Of a stretch of 64,000 nucleotides of DNA, positions 10,373-23,786 are shown one piece after another (within the stretch, counting starts at the first letter, position 1; each line of letters opens with the position of its first letter). This DNA is from Eutreptiella sp. 'Long Island Sound 2002' (Eukaryota; Euglenozoa; Euglenophyceae; Eutreptiales; Eutreptiaceae). Location of the stretch: positions 78,343,918 to 78,407,917 of the forward strand of contig OZ038382.1 of the NCBI GenBank assembly GCA_964036045.1, read 5' to 3'. Made by a program: the position numbers and the translations under genes. The notes under the pieces were generated by a model. The model made no database searches, was not told where the DNA came from, and saw nothing but the letters and a program-made list of their open reading frames with translations.

Positions 10373-13300
10373 GGGGTGGGGGGGTTCTCGAAAATCGAAT
10401 ACCATGCTGAAAACCCCCCAAGGGCATTTGGGAAAGGGGGGGGGGCTGGGAGGGGGGTTTGAAGGGGGTTTTTGCTGCATGGGGGTGTCCCTAGTGTAAT
10501 AGGTGAACAACCCCCCAAGGGGGGGGGGGGGGCAGGGACCACCTTATGCTGTTAACCCACCGTAGCCACCGAGTAGGCGGGTACGGACGTGGGAGACCCT
10601 CTGTGTCTCCTCCACATAGTGCTCTGCATGCAACGATCTACGATATACAAGGATGCATCCCCGGGCCACAAGGACGCCATCCCTCCACACGTTGTTGGGC
10701 CACCAACACAAGCAGGAACGGGCATCTACGGATGGGGCGTAGGACTCCCACCCTAGGTGTTGGGGACCCGGGTGTCACGTGGTACCAGGGGAGAGCACTA
10801 TGGAAGTACTATACATGCTTTGCGGTGGTACTTGTATGGTGTGCATGTATAGGGCACAAATGATATCCTGCGAGAGGCTTCCTATTGAGTGTTCACCATG
10901 ACCACCGAGCAGGCGGGGCTCGAACACAAGAGATCCTCGGGGTATCATCCACACACAAGTCCCACTTGCACGTGCCCCCGGGTGTGAAGGATGATACCCC
11001 TATACGGCTGTTCTATGTGACCTACACCAACACGTTGTACATTCATGGACGGGTATGGGGCTTCCTTACCGTGGATGGGAGCCTATGTCCACGGCCATGA
11101 TTCCCACAACAACATATTTAGCCCCGTGTTGCCAGCAAGCCCGGACATTCAGGAGTGGCCAATCTGGATCATACACTTCTACAAGTGCCTCTCTCACGCA
11201 TACTTGTGAAGTTGGAATGGGTACCCGTGTCCATGTTGCTGCGCACAGTTGACATGCGAGAACGTGTGCAGCCTTGTTCTCCGTTGGTGGAAACACATTT
11301 TGGCTTATCGGGGAGAAATTTCTCATGACCCAAAGACCATGTTACCACAACCGTTGTCCTCAACAAATACTTCTGGGCAGCACGCAACATGGTAAAGGCA
11401 GTGTGTTGATGTGAACAATCAGTAGCCAAACGGCCCCATGCCGAGCGCTTGTGCACGTCAGCTTCTAGAAAGGCGATCGTCGGGCCCGTGTTCACAGGCT
11501 TCGGAGAATGACCAGTGAGCATCAGAGCACGTTGAAAGGTCAGCCGCATGGCGGCATGTAGGTGAGTGACACGCAAACTCGGCGCCACCAAACAGTGCAT
11601 GAACCTTCGGGGATAATCATTTTCTCATAATCATATTCTCGCGCCCATACTACCCAACCAACTCGCACAAACTTGGGCAACTCACCATGCCCTAGATAAA
11701 AATGCACGCCGGGGAGGCCAATCAAATGCTGATACCGAGTGTGGCCATGAGAGGTAAAGAGATTCACGATCATTGAAGCGGGCCCGAAAGTTAGGGGCAG
11801 CAAGCAGGGCAGGGCAATTCATGTTGGAAGTGGGTAGCATCTACCATACGCAATATCATGCTCAACACTCTCCTACGGGCATTCTTCGTGATGCCCCCAG
11901 CCAATAAACCGACACATCACGAGGAGAAATTTCCCCCGTGAAACCGATATGCACCCGTGTAAAGGAAAGAGGCCCAATGATCACTTGCGGACCTATCGTG
12001 GTGCCCAAGAGGTCTTGACCATAATGTATCAATAGTCATCAAGGGCAAAAATCTCCTATAGAACCCCTAGTTGGGCGTGATACGCAATCTGAAAAGGCTA
12101 AGCAGGGGACAATCTTTGGTGGAGTGGCAGGAAGTTATCATGGCTCCACACATGGGGCACGCAGCTTGGCCACGCGGAATGAGTATGCCTTGCCGTATGG
12201 CTATGATGCGTAAGTCTGTACCTCACCGATTGCATCCCACCATCACCAACTGCCCATACCATTGGAGGGTGGCATGAGCACGGGAGTGGGGTACACCCTC
12301 TGCACAGTCAGGCACCTGCTTATCGATGCACGCTGTGGCATCCTGAACGTCTTATTCCTCTACCTGGTGGGTGTTGTTGCAAAATACCGTTATTATCACT
12401 CAAAAAGGCCCAAAAAGCCCGATATTGTGGTGGAGGACTGTCACCGCGCTACTAGATTGCCAGCTTGGCGGATACCAAGACACATCGTGGAGAAAAGATG
12501 CAGGTTCTAGTATTGCACCAAAATCAAGCAAAACAGCAGCCACCCCCCGGGCCCGAGGATAGAAAAGGATGGGAAAGTCCGAAGGTTGGAAACAAGCCCA
12601 TACCTTGGCCGGAGTCTTTGGCAAGGTGTGGTACGGCACATCCATCCATCCATGGACGTTAGCTACTTGCCATGGCTGGGTAGCTAAGTACAAGTACAAT
12701 GCAGTGAGATCGCATGGAGCGGGTGGGGAGGTATGTGCACGCACAGTCCAAGGTAATGGCACCAGAAAAGGAAACGTGCATAATCATCATCATGAGCGGG
12801 GCAAAAGTGCCAAAAGTGGTGGAGCAAACATGGCATATCTTCGTGGTGGTGCATCATAGCTTGCAGAAGACCGTGGCACGTGGAGGCGTGACATGCTGGT
12901 TTGGGTGGTTCCATTGCCAAACATACATGGAGAGAAACGTTATAGACATCGCAAGGACTGTACTAAGCAAGCCCATCCATCCGGAGGCAACGGGCTGCAA
13001 GAAAAGTTCAACAGGCTCCTTCGCAAGGATGTGCCACTTGTTCCGAAGCATGGAAGCAGCTGGAAGCTTCGCCACCCACATGGCCACATGGCATGGAAGG
13101 GGTGGCCGTAACGGGGCCGGCCACCGTTGCATTCCCCCCGCTACCACATTGTACATTTGGATGGGGTAGTGCGCTGGGAGGTGGTCCGTGGCCATTGGAG
13201 CCACCGCCCGGTGGAAATCTTGTGGGGTAAGGCATGTCTCCCTAGAATTCGAATGTATGCCCCCTCTGCCGGTACCTTAAGCAGCATACCGGAAAATTAT

Positions 13301-14390
13301 ACAGGCTGAGAATCATATCACACCAAAAAGCCGGTCGTCCGAGCTCCCACACATAGGGTTTTTGTTGCATCAGAATACAAATTTGTTGCCCTTCTGGCAT
13401 AAAGAAGATGAGTGGCCACGCCTGCAGGTCCTAGCGGCCAACAACACAGACTTAAGGGTGTCATGCCTTACTCAACCAAAGGCATGAATGACGTCATCTA
13501 ACAGCGGGTATACCCATTCACCGTTGCACCACTTCTAGTAGATCCAATCATACATGACACGCAAAAGCTCCGCTACAGAGGTATGGTTGTGCATGGCCAT
13601 TTGAAAAGGGGGTATCCTCCCTTGATCGATTAGCCATCGCCACAAATCTTGAGTAAAGATCATGGAAAACAGTTTCTAGATAACAGAGAGATTGGAGAGG
13701 GGTTTGCCATTGGCCACGACCCCGTGCCGTTCTTTCTTGGGGAGAAGAGAGATCACCGCGGTGTGGTTGTTCTACCGTGGACTCTGAGAGAAGCAGATTA
13801 TAAAAAAGTAACAACACGATCATGTTCCCATTATCCAACATTTCAATAGCTAATATATGACGAGATCTTTGAAGGGGCACCTGAAAGAGCTTGCTACGCT
13901 TGCGAGCGTGTAATTTGGTGTAGTCGAAAGGAAGAGGGGCGGGGTCCCAAACAGTGATGCATATAACATGCTCTATACTCAGATATGTCAAGGGTTGAAT
14001 GTGACGTTGCGTGAGTTGATCCAGCACAGTCCCCACATGCAAGTGGCGAGGAGTTACCATCGAAACAACATATATGGGCTCCAAAGCAGGAGAAGAGGTT
14101 TTCAAAATATTGCTCGGAGGCAGCTCGGTGGCAGCTTGTACAATCCCACTGTGCAGTGTCTGAAACAGGGTGTCGGGTAGAAAAGGGGGGGGGGGGATCT
14201 ATTGCTTTCGGCGGTGCACCTCGAAGAGAGGTTGAGGGGCCTGACAGTCAGCGAATTAGTCTGCTAGTCAGGCTACCAGCCAGTCAGACAGTCTGTCGGG
14301 CAAGCAGGAAGGCAAACAGAAACACACAATTTGGGGTTTTTTTCAGTGGCGAACTTGGCTTCAAGCAGTCGGGAGAACACCTACTACAGA

Positions 14391-14463
14391 ACGCGCAACG
14401 GTCTAGGGGTAAAGCAGCCCACCGCAATCCTGAAGGTCGGCGGTTCAAATCCCGGTCCGCCAA
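14391..14463 (+). other. tRNA-like module (pol III A/B box pattern)
   Basis: GGTCTAGGGGTAAAGC resembles a D-arm / A box. About 30 bases later GGTTCAAATCC fits the B-box consensus GGTTCRANNCC. It is followed by a CCGG-containing 3' arm. A clean cloverleaf with an anticodon loop is not evident, so I regard it as tRNA-derived and not as a functional tRNA gene. Confidence 0.6.
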
Positions 14464-14487
14464 TCGCGGCATCGGCGCCAAAGAAAG

Positions 14488-14556
14488 CCAGCCGGCCGGG
14501 AATCCAACCGCCGACCCCTAAGTCTGCGGTTGGCTGCACTACCATTGGACCGCTGC
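14488..14556 (-). other. Second tRNA-like module, opposite orientation
   Basis: Read on the minus strand, GGTCCAATGGTAGTGCAGCC resembles an A-box arm. GGTTGGATTCC is a B-box-like sequence, one or two changes from consensus. It faces the plus-strand module. Confidence 0.5.
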
Positions 14557-17296
14557 TTATCCTGACAAGACTCATTGTCCCCAATGCTTGAAGCCTTCTG
14601 AGCACAAACTTTTGACCCCCTCCCCCACACCCACACCCACCCAGCCCCCTTCAAAAAAATGATATCCGGTTTTAGGGGATAGAGGCCTCAGAATCAAAAA
14701 ATCCGTTGGGGGATTGTCTTATTGGGCAAAATAATGATTCTACAAGGGGTTGGACATCAAATATCATGCCTTGGGGTATGCTACGCGAATGACCCCCCAA
14801 AAGGGGGGGTATACGACGCCCGCACCTGCGCTTGATCTAACAACCTCTCTTCGAGGTGATTTGGCGGAAGCAGGCCATGAAATATGGCATAACAGCCAAA
14901 GGAGACACTACGGGAGGCCGATGAAAATGCCTCTTAACCGTCCAAGGCTCTGCCGAGGACTTGTCTTCCCCCTAGCGGCAAGGAGGTGAAAATGGGTAGG
15001 TGGTCTCAAGGGAAAGAGGATGACGCATGAATACACGCTCCGGGGGTGGACCCGCTGTCCGCGGAAAGATATAATCGAAGACATTGGTCCCTCCCTAAAA
15101 TCACGTCATCAATGTACGGCCTAACACAGCAAGAATCGTCTTGTGCAAGGAGGAATTATGGAGGAGCTTATTCAAGAGAACCACGGCCCAGGGCCCACCG
15201 AGGATTTTTATCCAAATCCCCGAGGACCACTTGCCTTGTGCGAGGGGAGGATAGAAGCAGAGACGCAGGTCAACAGGGCCTCATAATCCGCATACCCTCC
15301 GGAGGCATGCAGGTATAAGCACATAAAAAGAAAGGAAATCCGATGTAGCGCAAACCCCACCGCGACCCCTCGCCTATATGGCCCACTTTTAGATCTATGC
15401 AACCGATAGCTCTACCAAACGTATCAAAACCGCCACCCCCAAACACTAACAAGCGAGGATTGTGAAGTGGGCAGCGTACACCGAATGGAAACCATAACCA
15501 GCACTGATGCTTCCTATCTCTTGTAAACGGACGACGTCCGGGAACCCATGAAACTGTGGGAAGTGTTGCAAAGCGGGAAGTTGTGTGGCTACAGCTTGCT
15601 GCACATGAAGGGAGTAAAAGTGGGCACAATTTGATAGGGCCAAAGGTGCTTGAACAGCCGAGCCGGCATGTTGCAAAACGGCATCCGCCAGAGTCGGTAT
15701 ATGTGAGAAGCGTTGTTGTAACATCGTTTTCATCGAGGGGGAGACTTCCGCAGGAATTAGTCGGGATAACATTTGCAACATGATTCCCATATGTGCTATA
15801 TGTCCCGCTTGAAATTTTATACCAGCGCGCATGCGAAGAGCACGTGGCAGTAACACAACATCTCCTGTTGAAAGGGATGGATAACACGCAACTTCATCCG
15901 TGCGCACGGCCGCAACTTGATGCTACAAGAAAATTGTGGTAGGGGCCGCATTGCTGGAGATCTTAGGAAGATCAAAGGTGCCACCGAACAAGGTAATTGA
16001 TACAACCCCGAGGGCACAAATGGCATGTCGGAGATCTGTTCATGGATATCAGTGCGCCCCCACAAGTATACCACGATCATTCAGGATCACCCCCCATTGA
16101 CGGGTATAGGATGCGGCTGGAAGAGCGGTATTGAAAAAAATTGGAATGGCACAATGTGTAACGGCGGATTGCTTTGAGTCCACATCCGTTAGTGAAAGCG
16201 CCTGAGGGGGGAGGCAAAAGGTCTACAATGCTCCGTTCCCCTCCGGGGGCGCCACAGATGCGGGGGGTGGGTACAATGGTGGTGGCGAGGGGGAGGGGGA
16301 GGTGCACCTGGTTTTTGGGAGTGAGGTGGGTAGCCTGCATGATGGTAAGGCGCATAGTAGTAGGGGTACACCGCTAGGGCACCCGCTCAGCTGTACTGTG
16401 GTGCAGGGGTGCGGCTACCGTTGGCGCTGGTGAGGCTTCCTGGGTTCGCTGCAGCTTAGCAGCGGGCTGACCTGCTGGTGTCCAAGGACGCCATGGTTGG
16501 TGTTCTGCCTTCTTGATGAGTACCGTGAAAGCACTGTCATCTCTAGTTTTCCCATCCTGGATCTATGGTTCAACAGCTGGCTTGGTGCCCACCACGGCAA
16601 ACCATCCTTTGGACTGTTCATCTTGTCAGTGAAGCATGGTGTGTGAGATGTAGCAAACTTGGTCTGGACCAAACTGGTCTTTGAGTATTGCCGCCGGTTC
16701 CACTAGCGACATGGGATGTTGTGTTCTCGCTTTAGCTGCCCAGCGGACTTAGAGGGATAGGGGGTACAAGCTGGCATCAGGCCCTCCACCTGAAGGTTAA
16801 ATAGCAGACTCACCCCCAGGGTCCCTTGGGGTAGGCTTGGGTCATCACTTTGTGACAATGGGAGTGCGTACAATCCCACGGCAAGCTACGTAGCACCAAT
16901 TAGGCCCACCTATTAATAAGTGTCCACAGGCCTCCAAAATTCCCCATGAGAACCATTTGTAATGATCATCAGATCAGACAAATCACATGTACCGGTCTTG
17001 GAACCTTAAGATGGGTGGGGTTGTGCCTTGCCCAAAGCAATAGAATTAGTGTCATGGCTGCCCAGTTGGTTTGGAACAAAAAGGAATGCATCGAAGGTGC
17101 TGATGTAAATATATGAAAAAAGTGAATTGCATGGCCAAATACATAAGACATGGGCTCCCATAGGCTGTGCATGCTGCCTTGTTGCCTCTGGCACAGCAAT
17201 GCGCCCAGTGCATAGCCGGGTGGTGGGACCCGGCAGTGAGTCTTGATTGGCCGCAGTAGGCCAACCAAGTTTTGACCCCCCCCCAGACCCCTTCTC

Positions 17297-17362
17297 AGGG
17301 TATGCTTAGCGAACATAAAAAAAAACAGGGGTCTCTCATGCCTGACTATGATGTAACAACCG
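17297..17362. repeat. Dispersed repeat, copy 2
   Basis: Partner of 10307-10372, reading gggtatgcttagcgaacat, an A-run, then caggggtctctcatgcctga. It is followed by aacaaccgctcttcaagg, which resembles the terminal repeat of the 14.2/29.2 kb elements. Confidence 0.6.
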
Positions 17363-17627
17363 CTCTTCAAGGCAAGTTCGGGTGTACTTCATCCCAGTTC
17401 GCCCAGATTTCAATCGTGGCTTCCCTGAAATGTGGGGCTGGTTACAAAAATCCACAATCCAAGGGATTATGTGATTTCAGCGGTTTGGTCTCGAATAACT
17501 TTCCACAATCCGCCGATTGCATGATCCCCTGCCCGCAAAATTAAGTACGTGCTGCTGAGTCTCCCTCCCCTCACCACCACATGGTGCACCTGACGGAGCC
17601 GAAAGGGGAAGTATAAGGCGATGATAC

Positions 17628-18068
17628 CTCTCGCACGTGACTCGTGAGCCTCGCCACCACTTTCTCTAACTTCTCCACCGCGTACTTGTGCGCCGTCTTT
17701 TCGTTCTCGAAGTACTTGTCCATGAGCACGACCTTCAGCCTCATGCTCTCCATCTCCACTCGATCGAACCGCTCCAGCAGCGCCGTCGTCCCCTTTTTGC
17801 CGTCCCCCTCGCTGCCGTCCTCCTCCTTGGCGCCTTGCGGCGGAGGGGCAGGGGTGCCAGGGGCGCTGCCCTTGTCGTCCGGGGTCCCCACGAGGCGGTC
17901 CGCATGCTGCAGCATCGCCCGGGCCTCTTCCAACGTCATGGTCATGTTCGCAGACCCGAGCGCACTGCGCATGAGGTCGTCATCCGTCAGTTTTGGGGGC
18001 AGAGGGGGGCTGGGCTCGCCCAGGTCGTGGACACTGAGAGGGGGCGTGGCCGGCGCCTGCCCACTCAC
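17628..18068 (-). CDS. PH-domain gene, internal exon (coiled coil)
   Basis: The acceptor gtcgtctgcag ends at 18069 and the donor GAG/gtatca starts at 17627. It codes 147 codons, phase 0 to 0. The first part is Pro-rich. Then LTDDDLMRSAL and a Met/Leu-rich helix (MTLEEARAMLQHADRLV) follow. After an acidic linker comes a heptad-patterned helix from LLERFDRVEMESMRLKVVL to KLEKVVARLTSHVRE. It is GC-rich and lies among non-coding sequence, which makes it stand out as an exon. Confidence 0.75.
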
Positions 18069-18679
18069 CTGCAGACGACGGGCATCCAATGCCGTGGAAA
18101 CGCCCCGAAACAGACGTCCCTTTCCCTTGGGCCCGTTTTGGCCGTCCGTTGTGGCCCCCTCCGTCCCTCCCATTGCACAAATGACGCCTCAGGCACACGG
18201 CCTGAACGGATGGCAGCGGCGTCCCTGGGAGGGTAGCAGCAACGGCAATGGCACACCATCTCCGATCGGACGAACAAAAGGGGGTTTGGTTGGCAGGAGA
18301 GGCGGACAAGCACGTGCATGACCTTCATGACACATCCGCCAGTCACTATGGGCCTCAAATATAGAGCCAAGGAGCAGACCGCCTGGTGCCTTTGGAGAGG
18401 CACGTGGATGTTGTATTTTCATGGAGGAAGGCCTCCGCACTGCTCTGATCGTGCGTGGCGAGGCTGTGTTGGCTGCTTCGCTTTGCAGGCACAACACACC
18501 TCTGCCTCGCAACGCACAACACAGACACGAAAGGGGGGGGGTGGGGGCGCCCGAGTGTAAAGAGCCAGGCAGCAAAAAATAACGAGGTTTGCGAAACCCA
18601 CCTGCCACGGCTCTCTGCGGCATTCCCTCCCCCTGCGCAGCAGCGTGTCTCTCCGTTGGCCCTGGCCATCCTGGGGGCC

Positions 18680-19020
18680 TTGCCATGGGGAGGCAATCAA
18701 AGTTGCTACACAACGCCCAACGCAGGGAGAAGAACAAAGGGGCTACATAACGCCAGCTCGGGGGCCCCTTTGTGGACAGGAAATCAAAGCCGCTGGATAA
18801 CCCTTGCCATCTCGGGGGGGCCCATTGTGTGTAGGAAATCAAAACGGCTACACAACCCCAGCCGTCTTCGGCCTTTTTGTGGGGGAGGACATCGAAGTGG
18901 CCAGTGACTCCGGTCATCACGGGGGCCGTACTATTGAGAGGGAGTCGAAGCGGCTAAGTACCCCTTGTCATGTTGGGGGGCCCTGTTGCAGATAGGAAGG
19001 CGACCAGCCCACATAACCCC
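18680..19020. repeat. Diverged tandem repeat, about 60 bp unit
   Basis: Around six units share aggaaatcaaagcggcta, then cacaacccc, then a ctcgggggcccctttgtg segment. Similarity between units is moderate. It lies in the intron between the exons at 19539 and 18068. Confidence 0.7.
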
Positions 19021-19538
19021 TTTTTTTTGTCTCAGTCTGTTGTGCCGTCAGGGCCCGGCATGGCCGGTGCTGAGTTGATGCTTCGATGATTTTCCAGAGG
19101 GCTCCTGCTGCTTCGTGGCGGTTTTGTGCATCAATGGGTCGCTTTGCGGAGTACTGCGAAGGCCCATTGCCCCGACGAATTGCAAAATTATGAGTGTAAC
19201 GCCTTCAGCGGCATTTACAAGGGAGATGTGTTGGTCAATGGGAAGAACTGCACATGCGCGCTTACCCCCCACCCCCTCATCCGCAGAGCCATTGGGTTGC
19301 CTGGCGTTGTCGTGACGCTTGCCTTGCGTTTCATCGTATTCTCTTTCGTGCAGCAGGGAAAAAATACTGTTTCGTAGGCCTGGAAGGCGGCGTCAAAAGA
19401 AGGGCAGATTGTGTGTTGTTGTTGCTGCTGGAGGGAAACGCAACCAGTGCAACCTCAGGGGACGGAGGCGCTCGAGGCAGCACCGTGGGATCAGGGGGCG
19501 CGTGACACTGTGTGGCAGTGGGGGCTGCGTTGGAGGAC

Positions 19539-19988
19539 CTTCTTGGACTCAATGAACTTGTGCAGCACGTCACGCATCTCGTCTGCCAAGTGCTTGGCCT
19601 GAGTCTCCAACGGCTCCTCGAAGGGCCCCTTGTCGGAGTCCAGCGGCGGCCCCTTGGATGCCTCCACGGACATACGGCGCGGGGGATTCAACTGCTTCGC
19701 GCCAGCCCTCTTCGCCGGGCTGGCGGCCCTGGCCTTGTCCCCCTTCTTCGCCCCCTTCATTTGATTGCCAGTCATGACCGCACTCACCGCCGCGGCCAGG
19801 CCCTTCTGGGCGGCAGCGCTCTTGGGAGTCTGTGCGGGCTCTGGTGGGGCCTCTGCGGGACGGTCCCCAATGGCCACATGGCGGAACTTGGAGACAATGT
19901 CTTTGAGGTCCGCCAATTGTTTGGTGACCGTCTGCATTGCAACCCCGGCTGTGGGGCCCGTGGGCCTGTCCGAGTCCTTGTCGTTCTC
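19539..19988 (-). CDS. PH-domain gene, internal exon
   Basis: A strong acceptor (ccctcgcag after a C-run) ends at 19989 and the donor AAG/gtcctc starts at 19538. It codes 150 codons, phase 0 to 0. It starts ENDKDSDRPTG and has a helix QTVTKQLADLKDIVSKF. A basic Ala/Lys-rich middle (KGAKKGDKARAASPAKRAGAK) follows, then a charged C-terminal helix (QAKHLADEMRDVLHKFIESKK). The basic block could bind nucleic acid, microtubules or acidic lipids, but the sequence does not say which. Confidence 0.7.
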
Positions 19989-20129
19989 CTGCGAGGGTTT
20001 GGGGGGGGCATCAAGGGCGACCCCGGCCCAGGACCATCCTACGTTAAAAAGAAACCTGTTGCATTGTCCCACTGGCAGTCGACGACCAACGACCGCGGGA
20101 CACCAGCGGTAATCACCAACCGCCAAATC

Positions 20130-22470
20130 CCGTGGCTCGGCCGTCCCTCACAAAACAAGAGAGAGTCTTGCCCAACTCAGAAACCTATGCCCCGCCTTGC
20201 AGCCCCAGGCAATGCAGTGATCCACCGCACCATCCCCGCACACTGCCAGCACCATAAATCCCTGGCCAGGAACACTTGACTCCAATGTGGGTGCACTAGG
20301 GGTCCTGCACTTTGGGGGAGCCTCCAGGAATTCACACCAATCATCCAGGATCCGGAACCGTTCATTTCATGAGCGAAAAGGGATTTTAAGAAGTGATACG
20401 CAATTTAACATCTTGCTTTTAAGGATTGTTATGGATTGGTATGGTAGCCGCGGTACAGTTTGACGATTCGACTGTTTCCCTGCAGCCCACCTCCTGGTTG
20501 CACAGCTGAGTTAGGTCAATGGATGTAGACATAAATGTAGATCTACAGACATTCAGATACATATGGTCGTTTAGCAGGGAGGTTATCCAATGCAAAGTTG
20601 GCGCTTTTTCAGTTTTCAGATTTTTCGCAAAAATGTCGTTCCGGAGAAGGGGGGGGGGGGGCTATGTTTTTTTTGGAAATATACACGAAATGGCTGTTTC
20701 AGAAAGGTATGGGTCATTGGGGGTCCCCAACCCATATTTTTTGAGCACCGAAGGCCAACTTTTGATTTTTTCAAGCTTTAGGCCTGCTGCTGGCCAGGCT
20801 CCAGAGGGGGCATCTCAATTTTGCCGCCCCTGTTCGTCCAACATCAGCAGCACCACACTGCATCGTGATGTCCAGGGTGGTTATCGGTCAAATTAGCCAA
20901 CATATCGTTGTTGACGGGAGCCATTTTGCACATAGTTTCGATACATCAAATGCAACAAATACACCAGAATGATTTTTGACCTCCAACTGACAATATATTG
21001 GCAGGAATTGGAGGAACAGAGGGCTGACAAATTTGAGATGCACCCGATGCAGTGTAGGCCGAAACCCTGAAATGGTCAAAGTTGCCCAACTTCGACACTT
21101 TGCACATGTCCGCCACCATCTCAACCAAGGCTGAAAGCTTGATTTTGGAATTCTCCATATTCAAAGTAGGAAAAGGGGGGGGGGGTTCAGCCATATCCCT
21201 ACCATCCTTATGCAGAAGATGCAAAGATGGCCAAAAAAGCGCCGATTTTATGTGGTTTTGGCCAGAATGACCCACGCGCTAAACACCCATGGTTTCTGAA
21301 GGTATTGCTCTTTGGTTAGGGTCATTATTACATACTTGTAGTAGAGGATGTAAGGTGGTTGCATTGCATTCCAAAAAGTGATTTTTAAGCATGCAAATTG
21401 CATTGATGGCGACATTCTCAGGTTCCTGTAACGGCTCTTGAGTGAGAGAGTTGCTTCACCCAAAGGTGGTGTAATGATGTACAAGTGACTAACCGCATGT
21501 CTGATGTGTTGACCTTCATTACAACGGTCCAAAGCTCCAATGCCCATCCTCTGTCAACTCCCCTCCCAACCTCACCCCAATACCCCCAACCTGCCCCTCC
21601 CCTTCCCTTGGGATGGCCAACCCTTGGCTCCCTGGGGCCAGCCAGCATCCCCCCTCCCCGCCCTTCCCCTTGCTGCCGGCTGCCCCCCCCCAGCCCCCCC
21701 AAGCAAGGGGGCCTCCGGCCACGGTTGTTGGGGGGGTGCCTCGCGTGGTAACCAAGGAGGCGGCCCTGTGTGGCCAATGTGCTGAGTTGCTGACGGTGGT
21801 GGGTACTTGACAAACTGTGGTTTGCGTTATTTGATGATTGGCAAGCATGCCACGGCGATTGATGGTGAACCCATGGCGCTTGCTCACTCTCTGAGGGCGC
21901 TCGGTAGTTTGTGTCTTGCTTGTTCCTGGAACCCGGATACCAAAGGCCGGTGCTTTTAAATTCTACTGATGGTCATTCTAGTTGCTGGCTCATCCACTGC
22001 CACTGCAGTGCTAGACGGTTGCTGTTCATTCCTTCTGGATGGCTTCTGGATGGCTGCCCAAACACAAATCACTCCTTCCATTTTTGCGTCTGCTTTTGCT
22101 GGGTTGCCCTAACCACAGCTGCGGTGGCCTTTCACTCTGTTTGGATAGTGCTGGACACATCACACCACAGAGCAAGAAAGCAATGCATTTCACCAGATCG
22201 ACAAAGCTGTTGCATGATTCAGGTGGGGATAGGATAAATATAGCAGATGAAGAGGACAATGGCGGCTGAGGTGCAAATGCAGACGAATCCTTAAAATTGA
22301 CGTGATCAAAAACGTACCAAGCCTCGAAAAGCCGCTATTAATTGCCTACAAATCTCTGCACGAAATTAATGTTTACAGACCTTTTAGGGTGTGACTTCTC
22401 CCCCCTCCCAACAACCAGAGAAAAGCAAGGTTTATATAGCACCGCCCGGTCGCCAGGCGCCTTGGGGGGG
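20130..22470. other. Intron between exons 22475 and 19988, little content
   Basis: No coding signal beyond chance frames. There are G-runs at 20647 and 21176 and a pyrimidine-rich, C-run-bearing patch at 21545-21700. No boundaries of a mobile element were found. Confidence 0.5.
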
Positions 22471-22474
22471 GCAC

Positions 22475-22710
22475 CTTGTCCTTGTCCTTTTCGGCCGCCT
22501 CCTCCATGTCAGAAATCGAGCTGATCGAGGGCTCACGACCCATTGAGAACGACTTGCGGATGCTCGCCAAAGTCAACCGGGACGCGTCTGGCCCGTCCGA
22601 GGCAACCGGATCAAATGGCGTTTTGAGCTGTTTAAAGAGCTCGAGCATGTGCTTCGGGTCCGTCATCTTCTTCATCGCGTCCCGCGCCTGTCGCTCAAAG
22701 CGCGCAGACC
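22475..22710 (-). CDS. PH-domain gene, internal exon
   Basis: The acceptor tttgcacag ends at 22711 and the donor AAG/gtgccc starts at 22474. The first two bases complete a Gly codon split after one base in the exon at 23522, so the frame is confirmed across the junction. It codes SARFERQARDAMKK, then a helical stretch with MLELFKQLKT, a Ser-rich basic part (RKSFSMGREPSISS) and an acidic/lysine end (EEAAEKDKDK). A phosphoregulated linker between coiled coils is likely. Confidence 0.7.
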
Positions 22711-23521
22711 CTGTGCAAAGTGAGTGTATCAGGGCTGTGCAAAGTGCGTCAGGACGGAGGGGGAGGTGGACACCCCCGGGCACAACTCACTGCACTGAGT
22801 TCACCGCCACTGCACTCACACAAGGCTCTCTGCACTCATGCGAGCCTCTGACATGCAAACGCCCTCTGCGCATCTGGCGTGTCCAGGTACTAAAAGTCCT
22901 GGTGAGAGGTGCAGGTTGTGTGCCCATACCATCGGTGGCGCACAGTGCAGTGACGTCCCCTCCCGGACTCCGGCGATGCCTCGCTGTTCTTTGCCCTGGC
23001 CAGCCCCGGCGAAACCATCCCTTTGGGGTCGAACAGCTCACGGGGCCTCCGAGGATCACGGCTGATTCAGGCGACCTTGTTGCGCATGGGCGAGCGTGTG
23101 CCATTGCATGTGCGAGGCAAGCACGCGGACATCTGCCCGTGCGGCAAAGTGATTACGGCAGGGCCGTCCTCAATGCCAAGGGGCAGCGATACGCACCTTC
23201 CTCAACGGCCAAACGCCGTCGGTTCACCTGAGACACCTCCGAAGTGCGGTGCCCCTCCTCCGTGGTGTGCGGATCACAGGACCCGAAGACACAAATGCTG
23301 GGGCTTACCGCAGGCAAACGTCAGGAATGCCTTTGGACGACCGGCAACTGCGGTCGGCCAATGCACGGCTCCATCAATCGCCCGCCTGTCGTGCATTGCC
23401 TTGCCACTGCTCCGCTGCCGCACACTACACCGCAGCACGCACCCCTGCCATGCGGCATTTCTGTTCCATCCTTTGGGCACATGCCCCGGCCCCTGTGACG
23501 ACAACCAAACTCAGCACGCAC

Positions 23522-23786
23522 CTGTGTCGCGGGGTAGCGTCGTGAAATCGCCGTCGGCGGCCTGCTTGTGCTGCGAGGTCGGCAAGGGCTCGCACTTGTA
23601 TATATTGTCCCGCTCCGGATTCCAGCCAAGCATCAGCCGAATCTCCTTCTCCAAATCCCCCCGCCACCGCGCAACCTTGGAGCGGATCTTGAGGTCCTTG
23701 GCCTGGTAGTAGCTGGAGCGGATGCCTTTGAACTGGTTCACCATCATGATGAGCAGCATCGAATGCAAAACCAACAAGAAGTGCTC
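23522..23786 (-). CDS. PH-domain gene, internal exon
   Basis: The acceptor tttctcacatcag ends at 23787 and the donor ACACAG/gtgcgt starts at 23521. It codes 88 codons plus one base. It opens with a hydrophobic helix (HFLLVLHSMLLIMMVNQF) that could be membrane-associated or buried in a helical bundle. A basic helix pair follows (YYQAKDLKIRSKVARWRGDLEKEI), then RLMLGWNPERDNIY. No family was recognised. Confidence 0.7.

Larger units (their letters stand above)
14217..14858. mobile_element. Short inverted-repeat element with paired tRNA-like modules, copy 1
   Basis: The ends are CACCTCGAAGAGAGGTTG (14217-14234) and its reverse complement (14841-14858). A closely similar element lies at 29244-29845. 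Inside are a plus-strand tRNA-like module (about 14391-14463) and a minus-strand one (about 14488-14556) that face each other, then a C-run (near 14620). A 200-bp 3' half (14655-14860) is the part best shared with copy 2. There is no protein-coding capacity. It is non-autonomous. It looks like a SINE/MITE hybrid, and I do not recognise a named family. Confidence 0.75.
11100..16100 (-). other. Run of decayed minus-strand open fragments
   Basis: Several minus-strand frames follow one another (11169-11600, 11540-11803, 12854-13204, 13548-14105, 15446-15907 or 15270-15887). The segment 15446-15907 has alternating hydrophobic and polar residues typical of real helices. No catalytic motif of any transposase, reverse transcriptase or other family is visible. 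The stretch may be a heavily decayed mobile element interrupted by the insertion at 14217, or it may be chance. Confidence 0.25.

Noticed and set aside
14391-14556. Functional tRNA genes
   Set aside because: A/B boxes are present but no clean cloverleaf or anticodon stem, and the modules are duplicated inside a mobile element.
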